A DNA stretch of 64,000 nucleotides from Paraescarpia echinospica (GCA_020002185.1 CM034534.1:34118559-34182558), one strand, 5' to 3'; shown: positions 39,101-45,875, counted from the first letter of the stretch. Made by a program: numbers and translations. The notes: a model not told the origin generated them from the sequence alone.

Positions 39101-42100
39101 ATGAACCAATCATACCTTCGGCTATTTTCAGTCATTTACCATAATGCTATTTTATTTTTTTATCGTAACAGAACTAACACACATATACACACCTTTCTTC
39201 AATGGTATCCTGCCAACTATCTTGTTTTGACGGCGTTTGCGACGTCCAAAACCGTGGGCGACAGAAAACTTATGCTTGGCTGGTTTCATTGTCGAATCAT
39301 TGGCTCATTGACTGGCAGTAGTTTCCGTGTTGAATACATTATGTAAACGAATTATCAGCGTGGTTTCACTGGATGTTTTGGTTACATTATACATGTTCGA
39401 GGGCTGTCCAGGCGGAAAGACGACATTTTAAGCTTCCTGTTGATACTAACATCGTGTCGTTGTGCGAACGCTTCGTGTTAAAATCGAAGCAAATAAATGG
39501 CATGTTTTGCACGTATCAGTTGGATTACGTGATGTTTTTTTAAATTTCTGGACCAAGGGGCATGCAACAAAGTACTCGTTTTTGTGTATTTCTATTCGCT
39601 ATTTTATAAGGAAATTTTCAGTGGGGCTGCGCAAAACGTCATCTTGTACAAAAATAATGACATCCAAAAAGTGTCAAAAAATTGATTTTCGATCCGCACC
39701 TACCGGTAGCCTTAAATTAGCACATTATTGAATCGAACCTATAGGGCTTTTAACAGTAAATGGTGTCCTACTTATACAAATATCTTTGTTTTAATATTTC
39801 TTGTTTTGGATGTGACACAAAATATAACTTTGGTGCTTTTGCTATTAGAGATAACAAGGGACACCATTATATGACATTTTACCACTGCGTTAAAAAAAAT
39901 TACATATGTGAATGTGGCACAATAACATGCCAGTCAAAGTTCTCTTTATAAATGTTGACTTCACATATCTATTAAAAAGTATTTTAAAATATGCAAACCC
40001 TATAGTTATTTTTTTCCTTTAGTAAACAAGTATTTATGAAATAACATTTCTCAATTTGAATTTTCCGCAAAGAATTTGCAGTTACAGCACCAAAACAAAT
40101 TCACCAACGCAAACTAAAGTAATATTCTCCAAATGCCGAACTGGGAAGAGTAGGCTTTGGTGACATCAGGCTTTCTATCACAATGGCGTTGTCTGTGCAG
40201 TTTAAATATTGTGTCTTCAACAGGGTTATTCTAGTAAACTGCTGGCATAATATTGTTGATTGTAGTTACTAATGCTTAGTTTAAAAAAACTCTTAGATGC
40301 ATCAGCCCCAAAAGATTACTTTTGTTTCCCTTTAATTAACAAACGACCCCATGATGTTTATACATTAAATGCATCGTGTCTTCCCATAATATGACATTTC
40401 TGAACATGTCGTAGTTTGAACAATGTCAAAAATCCGAAATCCAAACAAGTGTTGATCAGTTGGTAATCGTAAATATTTTACTCAAAACCAATTTATATAT
40501 CAAAACAACCAACGATCACGCTAGGTTGTAATTGATTAACTGAACCAACCAATCATCACCAAAACTGATTAGTCGAAACAACACCATTTTGAACAAGGCA
40601 AAAATAATAAAAATATACCAATATATCAACAAATTTTATTCAAAACTTATTAAAAATTAACCAGACAATTCACAGTTGATTAGCATCTTCATAAGGCCAA
40701 ACTAAAATATAGTAGTGTTTCCTATTATAATACTGAATTTTAAAATAGGGTAGGTAGGAATTTTTTTTATTATTTAAAACATTTGATAAATTATTGCAAA
40801 AAAAATGGAAGGCAGACCTACTGTAATATTTTTATCAGTCTATAAACATTTCTGGCAGTCTGTAAAATGGCATATATATATTATAACTTGCACTGTTGGG
40901 GTAATATGTTACATAATTTATTTCAAAACTTGAAATATAATGCATTCTGTGAAATATCTAAAATATCACAATGTTAGGATTACTGCTTCTAAATAATACA
41001 GTTTTACCGTGTGGCTAACCTTTTCTGTGCAATATTTACAACACAGTAACAACTGTGCATAATCAATTTAGATAATAAAATAATTCCTGTCACACAATAA
41101 CATAAAAATGATTGGTTATTTTTAATGCAGCAGTGCTAAATATATAAGTTAACAAATGTAAATGTTGCAAGCAATCATATTAACAATTATTTTTGTTCAA
41201 ATCACTGATGCTGTTTCACAAATTATTTTTGTTCAGCCATTTTAGTTAGCGCCATATATGACACCATCCAATGGAATTTGTTACAGCTATAAAACACAGA
41301 CTATATCACTTTGAGCCATCGAGTTTTGTGTTCGAAACTGGAATCTGTACACTTATGCATGTTCTAACGATGTGACAAGTATATATAATTAACACATCTT
41401 CAATGCCCTTAGCGGACAACGATCATGAAAAAAGGTTTATGTGAGCGCCTTCCGCCTGCATCCCTGTTTACGTTGGTTGACACGAGGTAGCAGGGGTGCC
41501 ATGACACGATTTGCTTTGTGCGTTTTAAAAATCCTGCATCATAAATCCAGCAAAATAAACGAATACCGTTGCATAGTAATCATTTTTATTTCAAAATATC
41601 AACAAAAAAGAGTCGGTATCATTTTCCTTTTCGAAAACGCAAATCCTGGGTCAAAATGTTGATTTTGCGGAATTCCTGTTCCAAAAGGTCAATTCCGTTT
41701 CAAAACCCGAATTTTGTTTCAAAACTATAATATAATTTTAAAAGAAAAGATTTTGGCGAGATTGAGGCAAGGGTCATCATAAAAAATATTCATCTTTTGT
41801 TCTTGAAAAAATGCATAGGGTCGCACGGAAATACTAGGGACGGTCAGGTTACCAGAAACACAGGTATTAGTTTACTTGGCCTAAGTAACTAAATTACAGA
41901 CTTACGAAAGAGGTATTCATGCTGCTTGTCATACACAGCGACCGTGCCAAACATGAGCTGGGAGGCGAGGTAAAGCGAGAGACGTGGTCGAAATCCACCA
42001 GGTGGCACCACCACCTGCAGGGTGATGTAGCGAATTATATCTTCGCTGAAAGACAACAAAATATCGTCTAGCCTATCTGTATCTTCGCTAAAAGACAACA

Positions 42101-44094
42101 AAATATCTCTGAATGTCCAATCTTTCTTTGCATTGCAATCAATCATCGCAAAAATATGAACGAGAAACAAGCACTAATTTGAAATCTGCTTAGAAACATG
42201 CAAGATAATAATATTTTGCAGGGAAAGCCAAACATAAAGTAGAATGTAAATCACAAACAGCGATTATACTGAGAAAAAACATGTTGGTATGAAAACATAC
42301 AAAAGTATATAAAGCTATGATGTAATACTGTTCCAGTCACTTCAACAATTTATACAAACTTTTACAAATATAATCTGTTAACTGTCGTGGGTAAAGAATC
42401 ACACTACCAGCTTAAGTACATATCAGGGGTAGAACTTCAGCATTTATTTTACTGGACAGCAGGACTAGTAAAGACAAAAGTTTACTAGTCCGCCAAAAGG
42501 TTTACTAGTCCTGAAAATATCAAAACAACACAAATTTAAATTGCAACAAATGCGTCAGACGGTCCATGGTGGCTGTTTTCAGCACTTGAATGGCTTGGTG
42601 AGCAGTTGCAGTGTTTTTCCAGCTTGCGTTTTTCTGCTGGTTTTGCAACCCCAGTCAAGTAATGATACATCGTGCATAAACGTAGACTAATAAAGCAATG
42701 TAGATGTAAACCGTATTCGAAAACCGTGCATTTGAAAATGACCACCAATTGCACTCATTAGCCCTACCCCTCTACCAGATACGCTAAACCAAACAAAACT
42801 GTCATTTCAGAATTCGATGTCACACAACAGCCAATCAACAGCACTGTTTCACTTTTCACTGTCGCCTCATTACGTAAAGAATTAGTTTGTCAATGGTACG
42901 GATGGTGGCATCATGCAACATGCTGATTTTTACTAGACAGCCGGACTAGTTGGTAGGCGGATTTACTAGTCCGCCGTAATCTTTACTAGTGTACGGACTA
43001 GCGGACTAGTGGGTAGTTCTACCCCTGTAAATATTTGAATTGCATTATCTGCAGTTAAAGTCTAGTTATATTAAAGACCCACAAACACCAGAGAACGAAC
43101 ACATCACAATTACCATGTTCGGATAACGTTGACACTGCAATATTCACGTTTGGTCAATCGATCTCCCTTTGTTGCTGCAATCCTACATGTACAAATAAAT
43201 CTTGAGTACTTTTGCCATCATATTTTGGTATTTTAAATGTAATGCAAAATAATGGTTAATATCACAGTATCCACATTTTTCATAAGTTTATTAAACACAG
43301 TATACTATACTGTGTCAAATTAATAAGTGAACATTAAACAGCGACATACATTGATATGATCAGTCATTTGACATTGTATATTTTATGACAATGATTATGC
43401 TATGGCTATGAATCCATGGCTTGGATTGGAATTGGTATCCCAAGTCTATATATAGCTAGTGGGTCGTTGTTGGACCAACAGCAAAATCTGTCGCTTTCAA
43501 CCTCACGAGATCTAGCTGCTGATCTCTGTGTATAACTTACGAGAATTGAGCATGACTTCCCAAGGCAATTACGTCACGTGCATCAACATATCTTTTTCAT
43601 TGATATATTATAACCACTAGCACGGTAAATGCTGTTACCAAACTTTTTGTGTGGTGCTGTGTTTTCGTACGGAAACTCATAAGTATTTCACTAAAACCAA
43701 CTTTTCAGACAATTTATTTGCATAACATGAGACAAATAAATGATTCTGATAAAGAGTTATAATATGGATATCTTTCGCAAATATTTCTTCAGCATTTTAT
43801 TAAAATGGCATGTTTATATTATTGGCACGATCGTCGACAAGACCATGTATTGCAAGCATTGCCATTGGTTTCCAGTTCCATTAAATTTAAATGATTAAAA
43901 TTTTAATAAATCATATTGGCATAAATGGCAATTTGCATAATACAAAAACGGTAAAGTTAAGATAATATACGACTGGTTGATAAATTGTAATCAGCCTTTT
44001 CACAATCACGTCACATAATTGAATTTTATGAAACTGACCATATAATTCCAAACTTCCCTCCTCGCCTCTGCAGAATGTCTTGGCTGTAGAACAT
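12026..44094 (-). CDS. rec8: Meiotic cohesin subunit REC8 (kleisin), 16 coding exons
   Basis: REC8 is the meiosis-specific kleisin that closes the SMC1-SMC3 cohesin ring on chromosomes and is cut by separase at the meiotic divisions. The 16 exons below total 1824 nt, giving 607 residues, against about 550 in human. The N-terminal kleisin domain (exons 1-4, residues 1 to about 115) starts MFYSQDILQRRGGKFGIIW and includes RLTKREY and RPRLSLYLASQL, which align without gaps to vertebrate REC8. The middle has QKKRRRQLLFADHETQI (about 307-323). The C-terminal winged helix (about 545-606) has VCSQQKVQVKQSAFYEDIFI. Every junction is GT/AG and phase-consistent. EEPELLR (516-522) fits a separase site (acidic-x-E-x-x-R) just before the winged helix; this is inference. 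The related RAD21L was considered, but the central motif and C terminus favour REC8. Introns are loaded with transposons and minisatellites. Confidence 0.93.
12109..13860. other. rec8 intron 15: AT-rich, with one MITE
   Basis: The intron is 1752 bp. Apart from the inverted-repeat element at 13266-13614 it is plain AT-rich sequence. Nothing else is recognised. Confidence 0.6.
13266..13614. mobile_element. MITE with GGGACACC repeats, copy 1
   Basis: The inverted ends are TACCATAATGACCGTATGTA at the left and, reverse-complemented from the right, TACCGTAATGACCATATCTA, flush with TA dinucleotides. A motif like CCGTATGTTTTGGGACACC recurs inside about three times. A related copy lies at 17366-17680. 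TA target and small size suggest a Tc1/mariner-type non-autonomous element; no transposase is present. Confidence 0.75.
13861..13967 (-). CDS. rec8: rec8 exon 15
   Basis: The acceptor is GTTTGCCAG and the donor GTACTG. It encodes VVNSLTSQEPWTMFKQVCPV and CCAAQMFTALL, the first two helices of the C-terminal winged-helix domain that binds the SMC1-side head. Confidence 0.92.
13968..14357. repeat. rec8 intron 14: 16-bp AT-rich minisatellite
   Basis: Almost the whole 390-bp intron consists of imperfect AACATTAGATAACAAG units. Only the splice-site ends lie outside the array. Confidence 0.85.
14358..14540 (-). CDS. rec8: rec8 exon 14
   Basis: The acceptor is CCATTCCAG and the donor GTACTT. It encodes an acidic stretch with the candidate separase motif EEPELLR, then TPDTTQQSQLKLLR leading into the winged helix. 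Confidence 0.85.
14541..15468. repeat. rec8 intron 13: ~17-bp minisatellite
   Basis: About 14560-15390 of this 928-bp intron is a degenerate array of about 17-bp units of the form TTATCCCAGTTGAAACT, roughly 45-50 copies, with many point changes. The last 70 bases before exon 13 are not repeat. Confidence 0.88.
15469..15641 (-). CDS. rec8: rec8 exon 13
   Basis: The acceptor is TTCCCACAG and the donor GTGAGT, both strong. It encodes an acidic and serine-rich linker (VERDELMGDATGMSVASIEQ, IASMSSHDSSAFIG) likely exposed to meiotic kinases; that role is inferred from REC8 biology. Confidence 0.85.
15642..16916. other. rec8 intron 12: GT microsatellite and AT-rich sequence
   Basis: The intron is 1275 bp. 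Bases about 15820-15985 form an impure GTGTGT/GCATGC microsatellite. The remainder shows no recognised feature. Confidence 0.7.
16917..16996 (-). CDS. rec8: rec8 exon 12
   Basis: The acceptor is TGCTTACAG and the donor GTAAGT, both strong. It encodes a Ser/Glu-rich linker (STSSESEHTSPIARSLAQQL). Confidence 0.82.
16997..17815. other. rec8 intron 11: contains MITE copy 2
   Basis: The intron is 819 bp. The inverted-repeat element at 17366-17680 occupies nearly half. No other feature is seen. Confidence 0.7.
17366..17680. mobile_element. MITE with GGGACACC repeats, copy 2
   Basis: The left end TACCATAATGGCCGTATGTA and the right end (reverse complement AATGACCGTATGTATTGGG) match the element at 13266-13614 along their length, including internal blocks such as CAAGGACAACATGACGTCAGG. 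The outermost bases at the right have diverged. Confidence 0.75.
17816..17987 (-). CDS. rec8: rec8 exon 11
   Basis: The acceptor is GGTTAACAG and the donor GTGAGT. It encodes DHLFSQPSRRMASKRLIHLW, matching the LF-x-x-P...L-x-x-LW block of vertebrate REC8 after the basic motif. Confidence 0.88.
17988..18430. other. rec8 intron 10: nothing recognised
   Basis: This 443-bp intron sequence contains no repeat or other feature that I can recognise. Confidence 0.6.
18431..18586 (-). CDS. rec8: rec8 exon 10
   Basis: The acceptor is CTATTGTAG and the donor GTTAGT. It encodes KKRRRQLLFADHETQIDRRQ, the most REC8-specific block of the middle region (vertebrate RRRLLFWDKETQI). Confidence 0.92.
18587..19252. 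repeat. rec8 intron 9: ~43-bp AT-rich minisatellite
   Basis: Most of this 666-bp intron is a degenerate array with the recurring pieces ACAAGTTATTCATCAACA and CTAAAATAACAACATCAAAT at spacings near 40-45 bp, about 12 units. Confidence 0.82.
19253..19391 (-). CDS. rec8: rec8 exon 9
   Basis: The acceptor is GCGTCACAG and the donor GTATGT. It encodes LMLSPTDKTPPIFGIEEQLW and PHPRRKK at its end, leading into the basic motif of exon 10. Confidence 0.82.
19392..20110. other. rec8 intron 8: AT-rich, nothing recognised
   Basis: This 719-bp intron is AT-rich, with no supported element or repeat. Confidence 0.5.
20111..20220 (-). CDS. rec8: rec8 exon 8
   Basis: The acceptor is TTGTTATAG. The donor GTAGCA is the weakest in the gene but gives the only phase that joins exon 9. 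It encodes an acidic linker (MPDEQELPPTQEGEQAVEEG, then APTDVSTHDMD). Confidence 0.7.
20221..20737. other. rec8 intron 7: AT-rich, nothing recognised
   Basis: The 517-bp intron shows no repeat, coding or RNA feature. Confidence 0.5.
20738..20817 (-). CDS. rec8: rec8 exon 7
   Basis: The acceptor is TGCGACAG and the donor GTTAAT. It encodes LGSPHQVSPDSITMKESPLP and DIIIPQ, a Ser/Pro-rich linker. It is supported by splice sites and phase rather than by strong conservation. Confidence 0.75.
20818..22777. other. rec8 intron 6: unique AT-rich sequence
   Basis: The intron is 1960 bp. Short open frames are present but none has splice support or a recognisable motif. Confidence 0.5.
22778..22865 (-). 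CDS. rec8: rec8 exon 6
   Basis: The acceptor is ACTGGCAG and the donor GTTTGT. It encodes DYWMIPDSPSPSRDIPLPTV, a proline-rich linker of the unstructured kleisin middle. The phase fits both neighbours. Confidence 0.8.
22866..23224. other. rec8 intron 5: AT-rich, nothing recognised
   Basis: This is a 359-bp intron between two confidently placed exons. No element is recognised in it. Confidence 0.5.
23225..23333 (-). CDS. rec8: rec8 exon 5
   Basis: The acceptor is GATTTCAG and the donor GTGAGT. It encodes SELLPSPDIDAFLACNFEFG and VVLPHNIPMM. It lies just outside the long-inverted-repeat transposon that fills much of intron 4. Confidence 0.85.
24054..24863 (-). pseudogene. PIN/XPG-like multicopy invertebrate ORF, C-terminal half
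   Basis: The first frame (24863-24627) has RNTDVAEFFSHDNQ and VVIDSAAAVNMLKP. The second (24616-24389) has VPHGEADTRMMVHVSDAAKC then NIMIRTVDSVVVFV. The third (24329-24054) has ERFTILIYDRTSCQVDVNET and KGRQMNPIPPTRAVLVQHTK. In intact family members the second block reads HEEADTRM...RTVDTDVVVLA. Its E-A-D and D-x-D spacing resembles the acidic active site of XPG/FEN1-type PIN nucleases (inference). Here the DTD is DSV, so this copy is probably inactive. A deletion lies between the second and third frames. Function of the family is unknown to me. Confidence 0.75.
24868..28197 (-). mobile_element. Kolobok-like (Mutator-fold) DNA transposon, deletion derivative
   Basis: TTAA target duplications flank the element (24864-24867 and 28198-28201). 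The ends are inverted: AGGGAACTACGTAGTGGG at the left and, reverse-complemented, AGGGAACTGACTAGTCGG at the right. TTAA targets with AGGGAA-type ends plus a Mutator-like transposase suggest the Kolobok superfamily; I name it as likely rather than certain. It encodes a two-exon protein (26027-27654, minus) that keeps the N-terminal domains and the basic tail but lacks the catalytic middle. 24870-26020 and 27655-28190 are non-coding AT-rich flanks. It interrupts the PIN-like ORF of the host element. Confidence 0.75.
26027..27654 (-). CDS. Mutator/Kolobok-like transposase, internally deleted, two exons
   Basis: Exon 1 (27439-27654, 72 codons, MPLPSKKQSHCFGTKKRSLR...) ends at donor GTAATA. Exon 2 (26027-26803, 258 codons plus stop) begins after GTGAGCAG, and the phases agree, giving about 330 residues with no internal stop. 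The N terminus is basic. A zinc-ribbon-like region follows (LCTLCGCATL, QTYCTSCESV), then the conserved block GVGYGGLVKLCRHLDM...TYTSHVKVV and EDGIIDL. In full-length relatives the DDE catalytic domain starts just after IDL. Here the sequence passes directly to VTSAKKADAQRLKQSLRQ and a GSRTGYASGAFL tail, which resembles the basic C terminus. The result looks like a binding protein without catalysis. Expression is unknown. Confidence 0.7.
28260..29275 (-). pseudogene. PIN/XPG-like multicopy invertebrate ORF, N-terminal half
   Basis: The minus strand reads MIGALLTGSGWTALLVQAVV, then after breaks FGMYVETLKILAPCLFALDR and VHYAKYLSVHIRDM. Further on come the PETERPIGEF segment and QYNTFAKEHLIDCTKPLGVL. 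This order is that of a large, uncharacterised invertebrate protein family found in many copies per genome. Those copies carry GSGW, then Y-x-x-L-x-x-L-x-P-W-FFALD-x-x-NYARW, then QY-x-x-F-x-x-E-R-x-x-x-x-x-KPL. Several frameshifts are present. The frame stops at the TTAA insertion point (28198-28201) and resumes at 24863. Confidence 0.72.
29992..30316. mobile_element. Possible small TTAA-flanked MITE
   Basis: TTAA at 29988-29991 is followed by AAGGGAACACTATTC. TTAA at 30317-30320 is preceded, in reverse complement, by AGGAACACTGATGTTC. The inverted ends are short and imperfect. A minus-strand open frame of 86 codons inside (30046-30306) has no recognised motif. Confidence 0.4.
30321..33310. 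other. rec8 intron 4, exon-4-proximal part
   Basis: AT-rich intron sequence. One small hAT-type MITE (31692-31851) is recognised; nothing else. Confidence 0.5.
31692..31851. mobile_element. hAT-type MITE, 160 bp, with perfect 8-bp target duplication
   Basis: It starts CAGGCCTGGGGTCAATTAC and ends TATAGGCCTG. The outer inverted repeat is CAGGCCT. ATCATTAC flanks both ends (31684-31691 and 31852-31859). The inside is ATTACTATTACATT-type simple repeat with no coding potential. Confidence 0.85.
33311..33389 (-). CDS. rec8: rec8 exon 4
   Basis: The acceptor is GTTTTCAG and the donor GTGTGT. It completes the L codon from exon 3 and encodes ETLCLSKRVHRMPDADKAIE. The R-x-H-R lies at exactly the spacing of RLHR in vertebrate REC8 without gaps. 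It is the least conserved of the N-terminal exons. Confidence 0.8.
34426..35425 (-). pseudogene. CR1 reverse transcriptase
   Basis: The main frame (35425-34661) has NKSPGVDGIPPKLLPL, NYRPVSLTSVICKLLERLIK, NPSQHGCFKARLC and VDIVYLDFQKAFHKVPHQRL. A shift near 34700 brings in GSVLGPILFLIYINDL and KFADDTKVFRRI, the catalytic FADD. Then comes KWSEKWQMLFNFGKCKCLH. The D-x-x-K-AF and FADD motifs are intact, but the protein is split. Confidence 0.88.
36141..36653 (-). pseudogene. CR1 endonuclease domain, N-terminal part
   Basis: The open frame has CVCFNARSIVNKRNELNSMV, IIGITESWTT and RKGGGVILYIKESI, the first motifs of an AP-type endonuclease (N in FNARS, E in TESW). The frame ends before the catalytic histidine block. 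About 35430-36140 continues with degenerate endonuclease and linker. Confidence 0.82.
36640..36895 (-). pseudogene. CR1 ORF1-like esterase (SGNH) C-terminal fragment
   Basis: The frame contains FTDLWGYYVGREDMYMRDSL then HLSGKGAAVFSENLLRSVD. The D-x-x-HLS-x-x-G block carries the Asp/His end of the SGNH hydrolase domain seen in CR1 ORF1 or its fused N-terminal part. The catalytic serine part is missing. Confidence 0.6.
37490..38571 (-). pseudogene. Kolobok/Mutator-like transposase catalytic-domain fragment
   Basis: An exon starting after GGGATTTTTCAG at 38571 reads TWKKRGFPIGVGFVIDTLTG, then LDYAVLSRYCIECELVGKPL. It continues in shifted frames with LLGDGDAAF, KHECINYVSKRMFRGLETAV and DKCDIDWCWWQLA. 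Near 37760-37850 come ERCISLSTSNANESLHSLIW and RRAPKAVFASRGTIEIAC. These follow the order of Mutator-fold transposases (W-x-K-RG, VLSRYC, GDGDA, ECINHVGKR, D-x-C-x-x-G-x-x-SWC, NESLHS-x-IW). At least three frame breaks are seen. It is the part that is missing from the protein at 26027-27654, but it is a different copy. Confidence 0.75.
39190..39282 (-). pseudogene. Possible first exon of the 37.5-38.6 kb transposase
   Basis: The minus strand reads MKPAKHKFSVAHGFGRRKRR and QNKIVGRIPLKK, then a donor-like GTGTGT. A short basic first exon is usual in this transposase family (compare 27439-27654). The intervening N-terminal exons are absent, so the link is tentative. Confidence 0.35.
41906..42045 (-). 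CDS. rec8: rec8 exon 3
   Basis: The acceptor is TCTTTCAG and the donor GTAAGT. It encodes EDIIRYITLQVVVPPGG, RPRLSLYLASQLMFGTVAVY and DKQHEYLF, the core of the N-terminal kleisin domain. A 42-bp tandem duplication creates a second in-frame acceptor (TTTTAG) with exon start 42087. Confidence 0.95.
42046..43113. other. rec8 intron 2
   Basis: The intron is 1068 bp. A hAT-like element occupies 42424-43027. 42046-42100 holds the tandemly duplicated splice acceptor of exon 3. 42100-42423 is unassigned. Confidence 0.7.
42424..43027. mobile_element. hAT-like non-autonomous element with ACTAGTCCG repeats
   Basis: The ends are CAGGGGTAGAACTTC and, reverse-complemented, CAGGGGTAGAACTAC. Subterminal TTTACTAGTCCGCC motifs recur in both halves (42458-42520 and 42940-43010). 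The flanks TACATAT and TAAATAT suggest a decayed target duplication. A 72-codon minus frame inside (42536-42754; HYLTGVAKPAEKRKLEKHC) may be transposase-derived, but this is uncertain. Confidence 0.7.
43114..43182 (-). CDS. rec8: rec8 exon 2
   Basis: The acceptor is TACATGTAG and the donor GTAATT. It encodes IAATKGDRLTKREYCSVNVI and then RTC split over the junction. It aligns with the LAATRxxRLxKREYxxVNVVKTC segment of vertebrate REC8. Confidence 0.93.
43183..44038. other. rec8 intron 1: AT-rich, nothing recognised
   Basis: This is 856 bp of AT-rich sequence without any recognised repeat or coding segment. Confidence 0.6.
44039..44094 (-). CDS. rec8: rec8 exon 1
   Basis: The ATG at 44094 begins MFYSQDILQRRGG, the invariant kleisin start. 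The exon ends inside the tryptophan codon (TG|G) at donor GTCAGT. The sequence upstream of the ATG is non-coding and may be the end of a 5' UTR exon. Confidence 0.93.
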
Positions 44095-44198
44095 CGTCGC
44101 TGGCAGCCAGACTCGGAAGCAGATGTCTTCGTTAACTGCGTACTCGTTGTCAGTCTATCGCCGTATCGGCACCTAAATTAATAATTAATGCGGCACTT

Positions 44199-44561
44199 GT
44201 GTAGAATCCGGACCCACCTCGATTTCGCCGATATAACTTGAGTTTTGCCTAACTTTGATACCTCAGTGCGTTAGTTCCATTATTCAACATTATCCCAGGT
44301 ATATTTACGTTTAAAAATATTGCGTGTTAGCGCACTTTTGAGGCATAAATAACGCACCGGTTTGCATCAACATACGCCGATATATCGCTCATTTTACGAG
44401 CGCGATGCGGTAACGCACGACCGCAGCAGACTAGCGCAAACCGGGTCACTATTTGGGCTTCAAAAGTGCGCTAACACACTAACGCTCTGATGTATCAAAG
44501 TTACTAGTTAGGCAAAAGTCAAGTTATAACGGCGAAATCGAGGTGGGTCTGGATTCTACAC
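44199..44561. mobile_element. MITE with long inverted repeats in the rec8 5' region
   Basis: GTGTAGAATCCGGACCCACC and the following roughly 80 bases return in reverse complement at the other end (AGTGTAGAATCCAGACCCAC). The shared interior includes CGATTTCGCCG, TATAACTTGA and TTTTGCCTAACT. The middle has a CpG-rich inverted part. It lies about 105 bp upstream of the rec8 ATG, in the inferred 5' UTR intron. Confidence 0.8.
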
Positions 44562-44833
44562 TAATTAAGTATATTTAAGACTAAGAATCCATCATCATAA
44601 TTAATTAAATTAAAACCCCAATGTTGTCAATGTGTGAAGTTCTAACGACCAAGACCAAGTTCTTCTTCCAAATACTGGATTGGGCGAGCCCTTACTGGAA
44701 TACCGGGATGATATGCCATGCCCATGGGTGACTGTATACGCCCGGTAATACGGGCTAATAATAGTCATACGCTCATCATTACGTTAGATAATAAATAAAA
44801 ATTTCACATACTATAACATAAAACACGCCTTAC

Positions 44834-44930
44834 CTGTCGGAGTGAATTGTCGACAAACCTAACTAGCTGTGTAGCAGACGAACACGTTGGCGCTGGGGAT
44901 TTAAATCAAACGTAACAAACAAAAACATAT
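44834..44930 (-). other. rec8: Probable rec8 5' UTR exon
   Basis: On the minus strand ACTCCGACAG|GTAAGG forms a strong donor (exon end 44834), and the upstream 100 bases carry no useful ATG. A downstream acceptor such as GGCTGCCAG lies just before the coding start. The 3' edge is supported by the donor only and the 5' edge is a guess. Confidence 0.45.
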
Positions 44931-44935
44931 ACATT

Positions 44936-44990
44936 TAACCCAATCAGAAAACGCTACTTTTCGCGCGAATCATTTGCGCGCGAAAACAAT
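44936..44990. promoter_or_regulatory. Candidate rec8 promoter: CCAAT box and E2F-like palindrome
   Basis: A CCAAT at about 44939 is followed at 44958-44985 by TTTTCGCGCGAAT and TTTGCGCGCGAAAA, an inverted pair of TTTCGCGC E2F-type sites. E2F6-type repression of meiotic cohesin genes outside the germ line is known in mammals; applying it here is inference. Confidence 0.45.
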
Positions 44991-45151
44991 TTGCAGTGTC
45001 GCCTACTGGCGGAATTATTACAAACTATTTTAAGATCGCCCACGTTGGCGGTATAACGGGCCAAGAGTTGGCCCTGTGCAAAAGGTTAGTACCCCTCTAG
45101 GATCCTGCGAGAAGTAGGCGTTGCTTCTATAAGCTGACGTGTGCTAATAAA

Positions 45152-45400
<249 letters not shown>

Positions 45401-45634
45401 CACACGCCGCATAGAACAATTATACACATCCTGTACACACACACACGTCAGGGGGAGCTTCGTGCTACGCTTACACATACACAATGTCAATGTATGGTTG
45501 GTCTGGTGTGCAAAATGGGCTAGGAATTAGGTTGGAGGTTAAACCGCCAAAGGTACTTTTGACAAGATTGACATCAGGTAGGTGTTTACATGCAGGGAGT
45601 TGTACGTGGAGGAGTAACAAAAAGTCATCACCAC

Positions 45635-45875
45635 CCATACGCCCACACACGCCCACACACGTCCACACACAGACACACGCACACACACACACAGACATAC
45701 AGACACACACACACGCACGCACGCACGCACACACACACAAACATACACTCACATACACCTCTTTTTCTCTCCCTCTCCTTCTTTCCCTCTCTCTCTTCCT
45801 CCCTCTCTCTCCTCTCCTCCGCCCCCTCTCTCTCTCTCTCTCTCTTTCTCCCCCCCCCCTCTCTCTCTCTCTTGC
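45635..45875. repeat. AC-rich microsatellite followed by CT-rich tract
   Basis: 45635-45755 is an impure ACACGC/ACAC array. 45762-45875 is a TCTCTC/CCTCTC pyrimidine tract with a C9 run. Confidence 0.92.

Larger units (their letters stand above)
33390..41905. other. rec8 intron 3: CR1 LINE, transposase fragment, unique AT-rich DNA
   Basis: This 8.5-kb intron separates exons 3 and 4. 33722-36920 is a CR1-like LINE and 37490-39285 a Kolobok-like transposase fragment, both minus strand. 36921-37489 and 39360-41905 are AT-rich with nothing recognised. Confidence 0.7.

Noticed and set aside
43441..43530. Minus-strand AARSREVESD stretch considered as REC8 exon 2
   Set aside because: It matches only the first few residues. 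The segment at 43114-43182 fits sequence, splice sites and phase far better.
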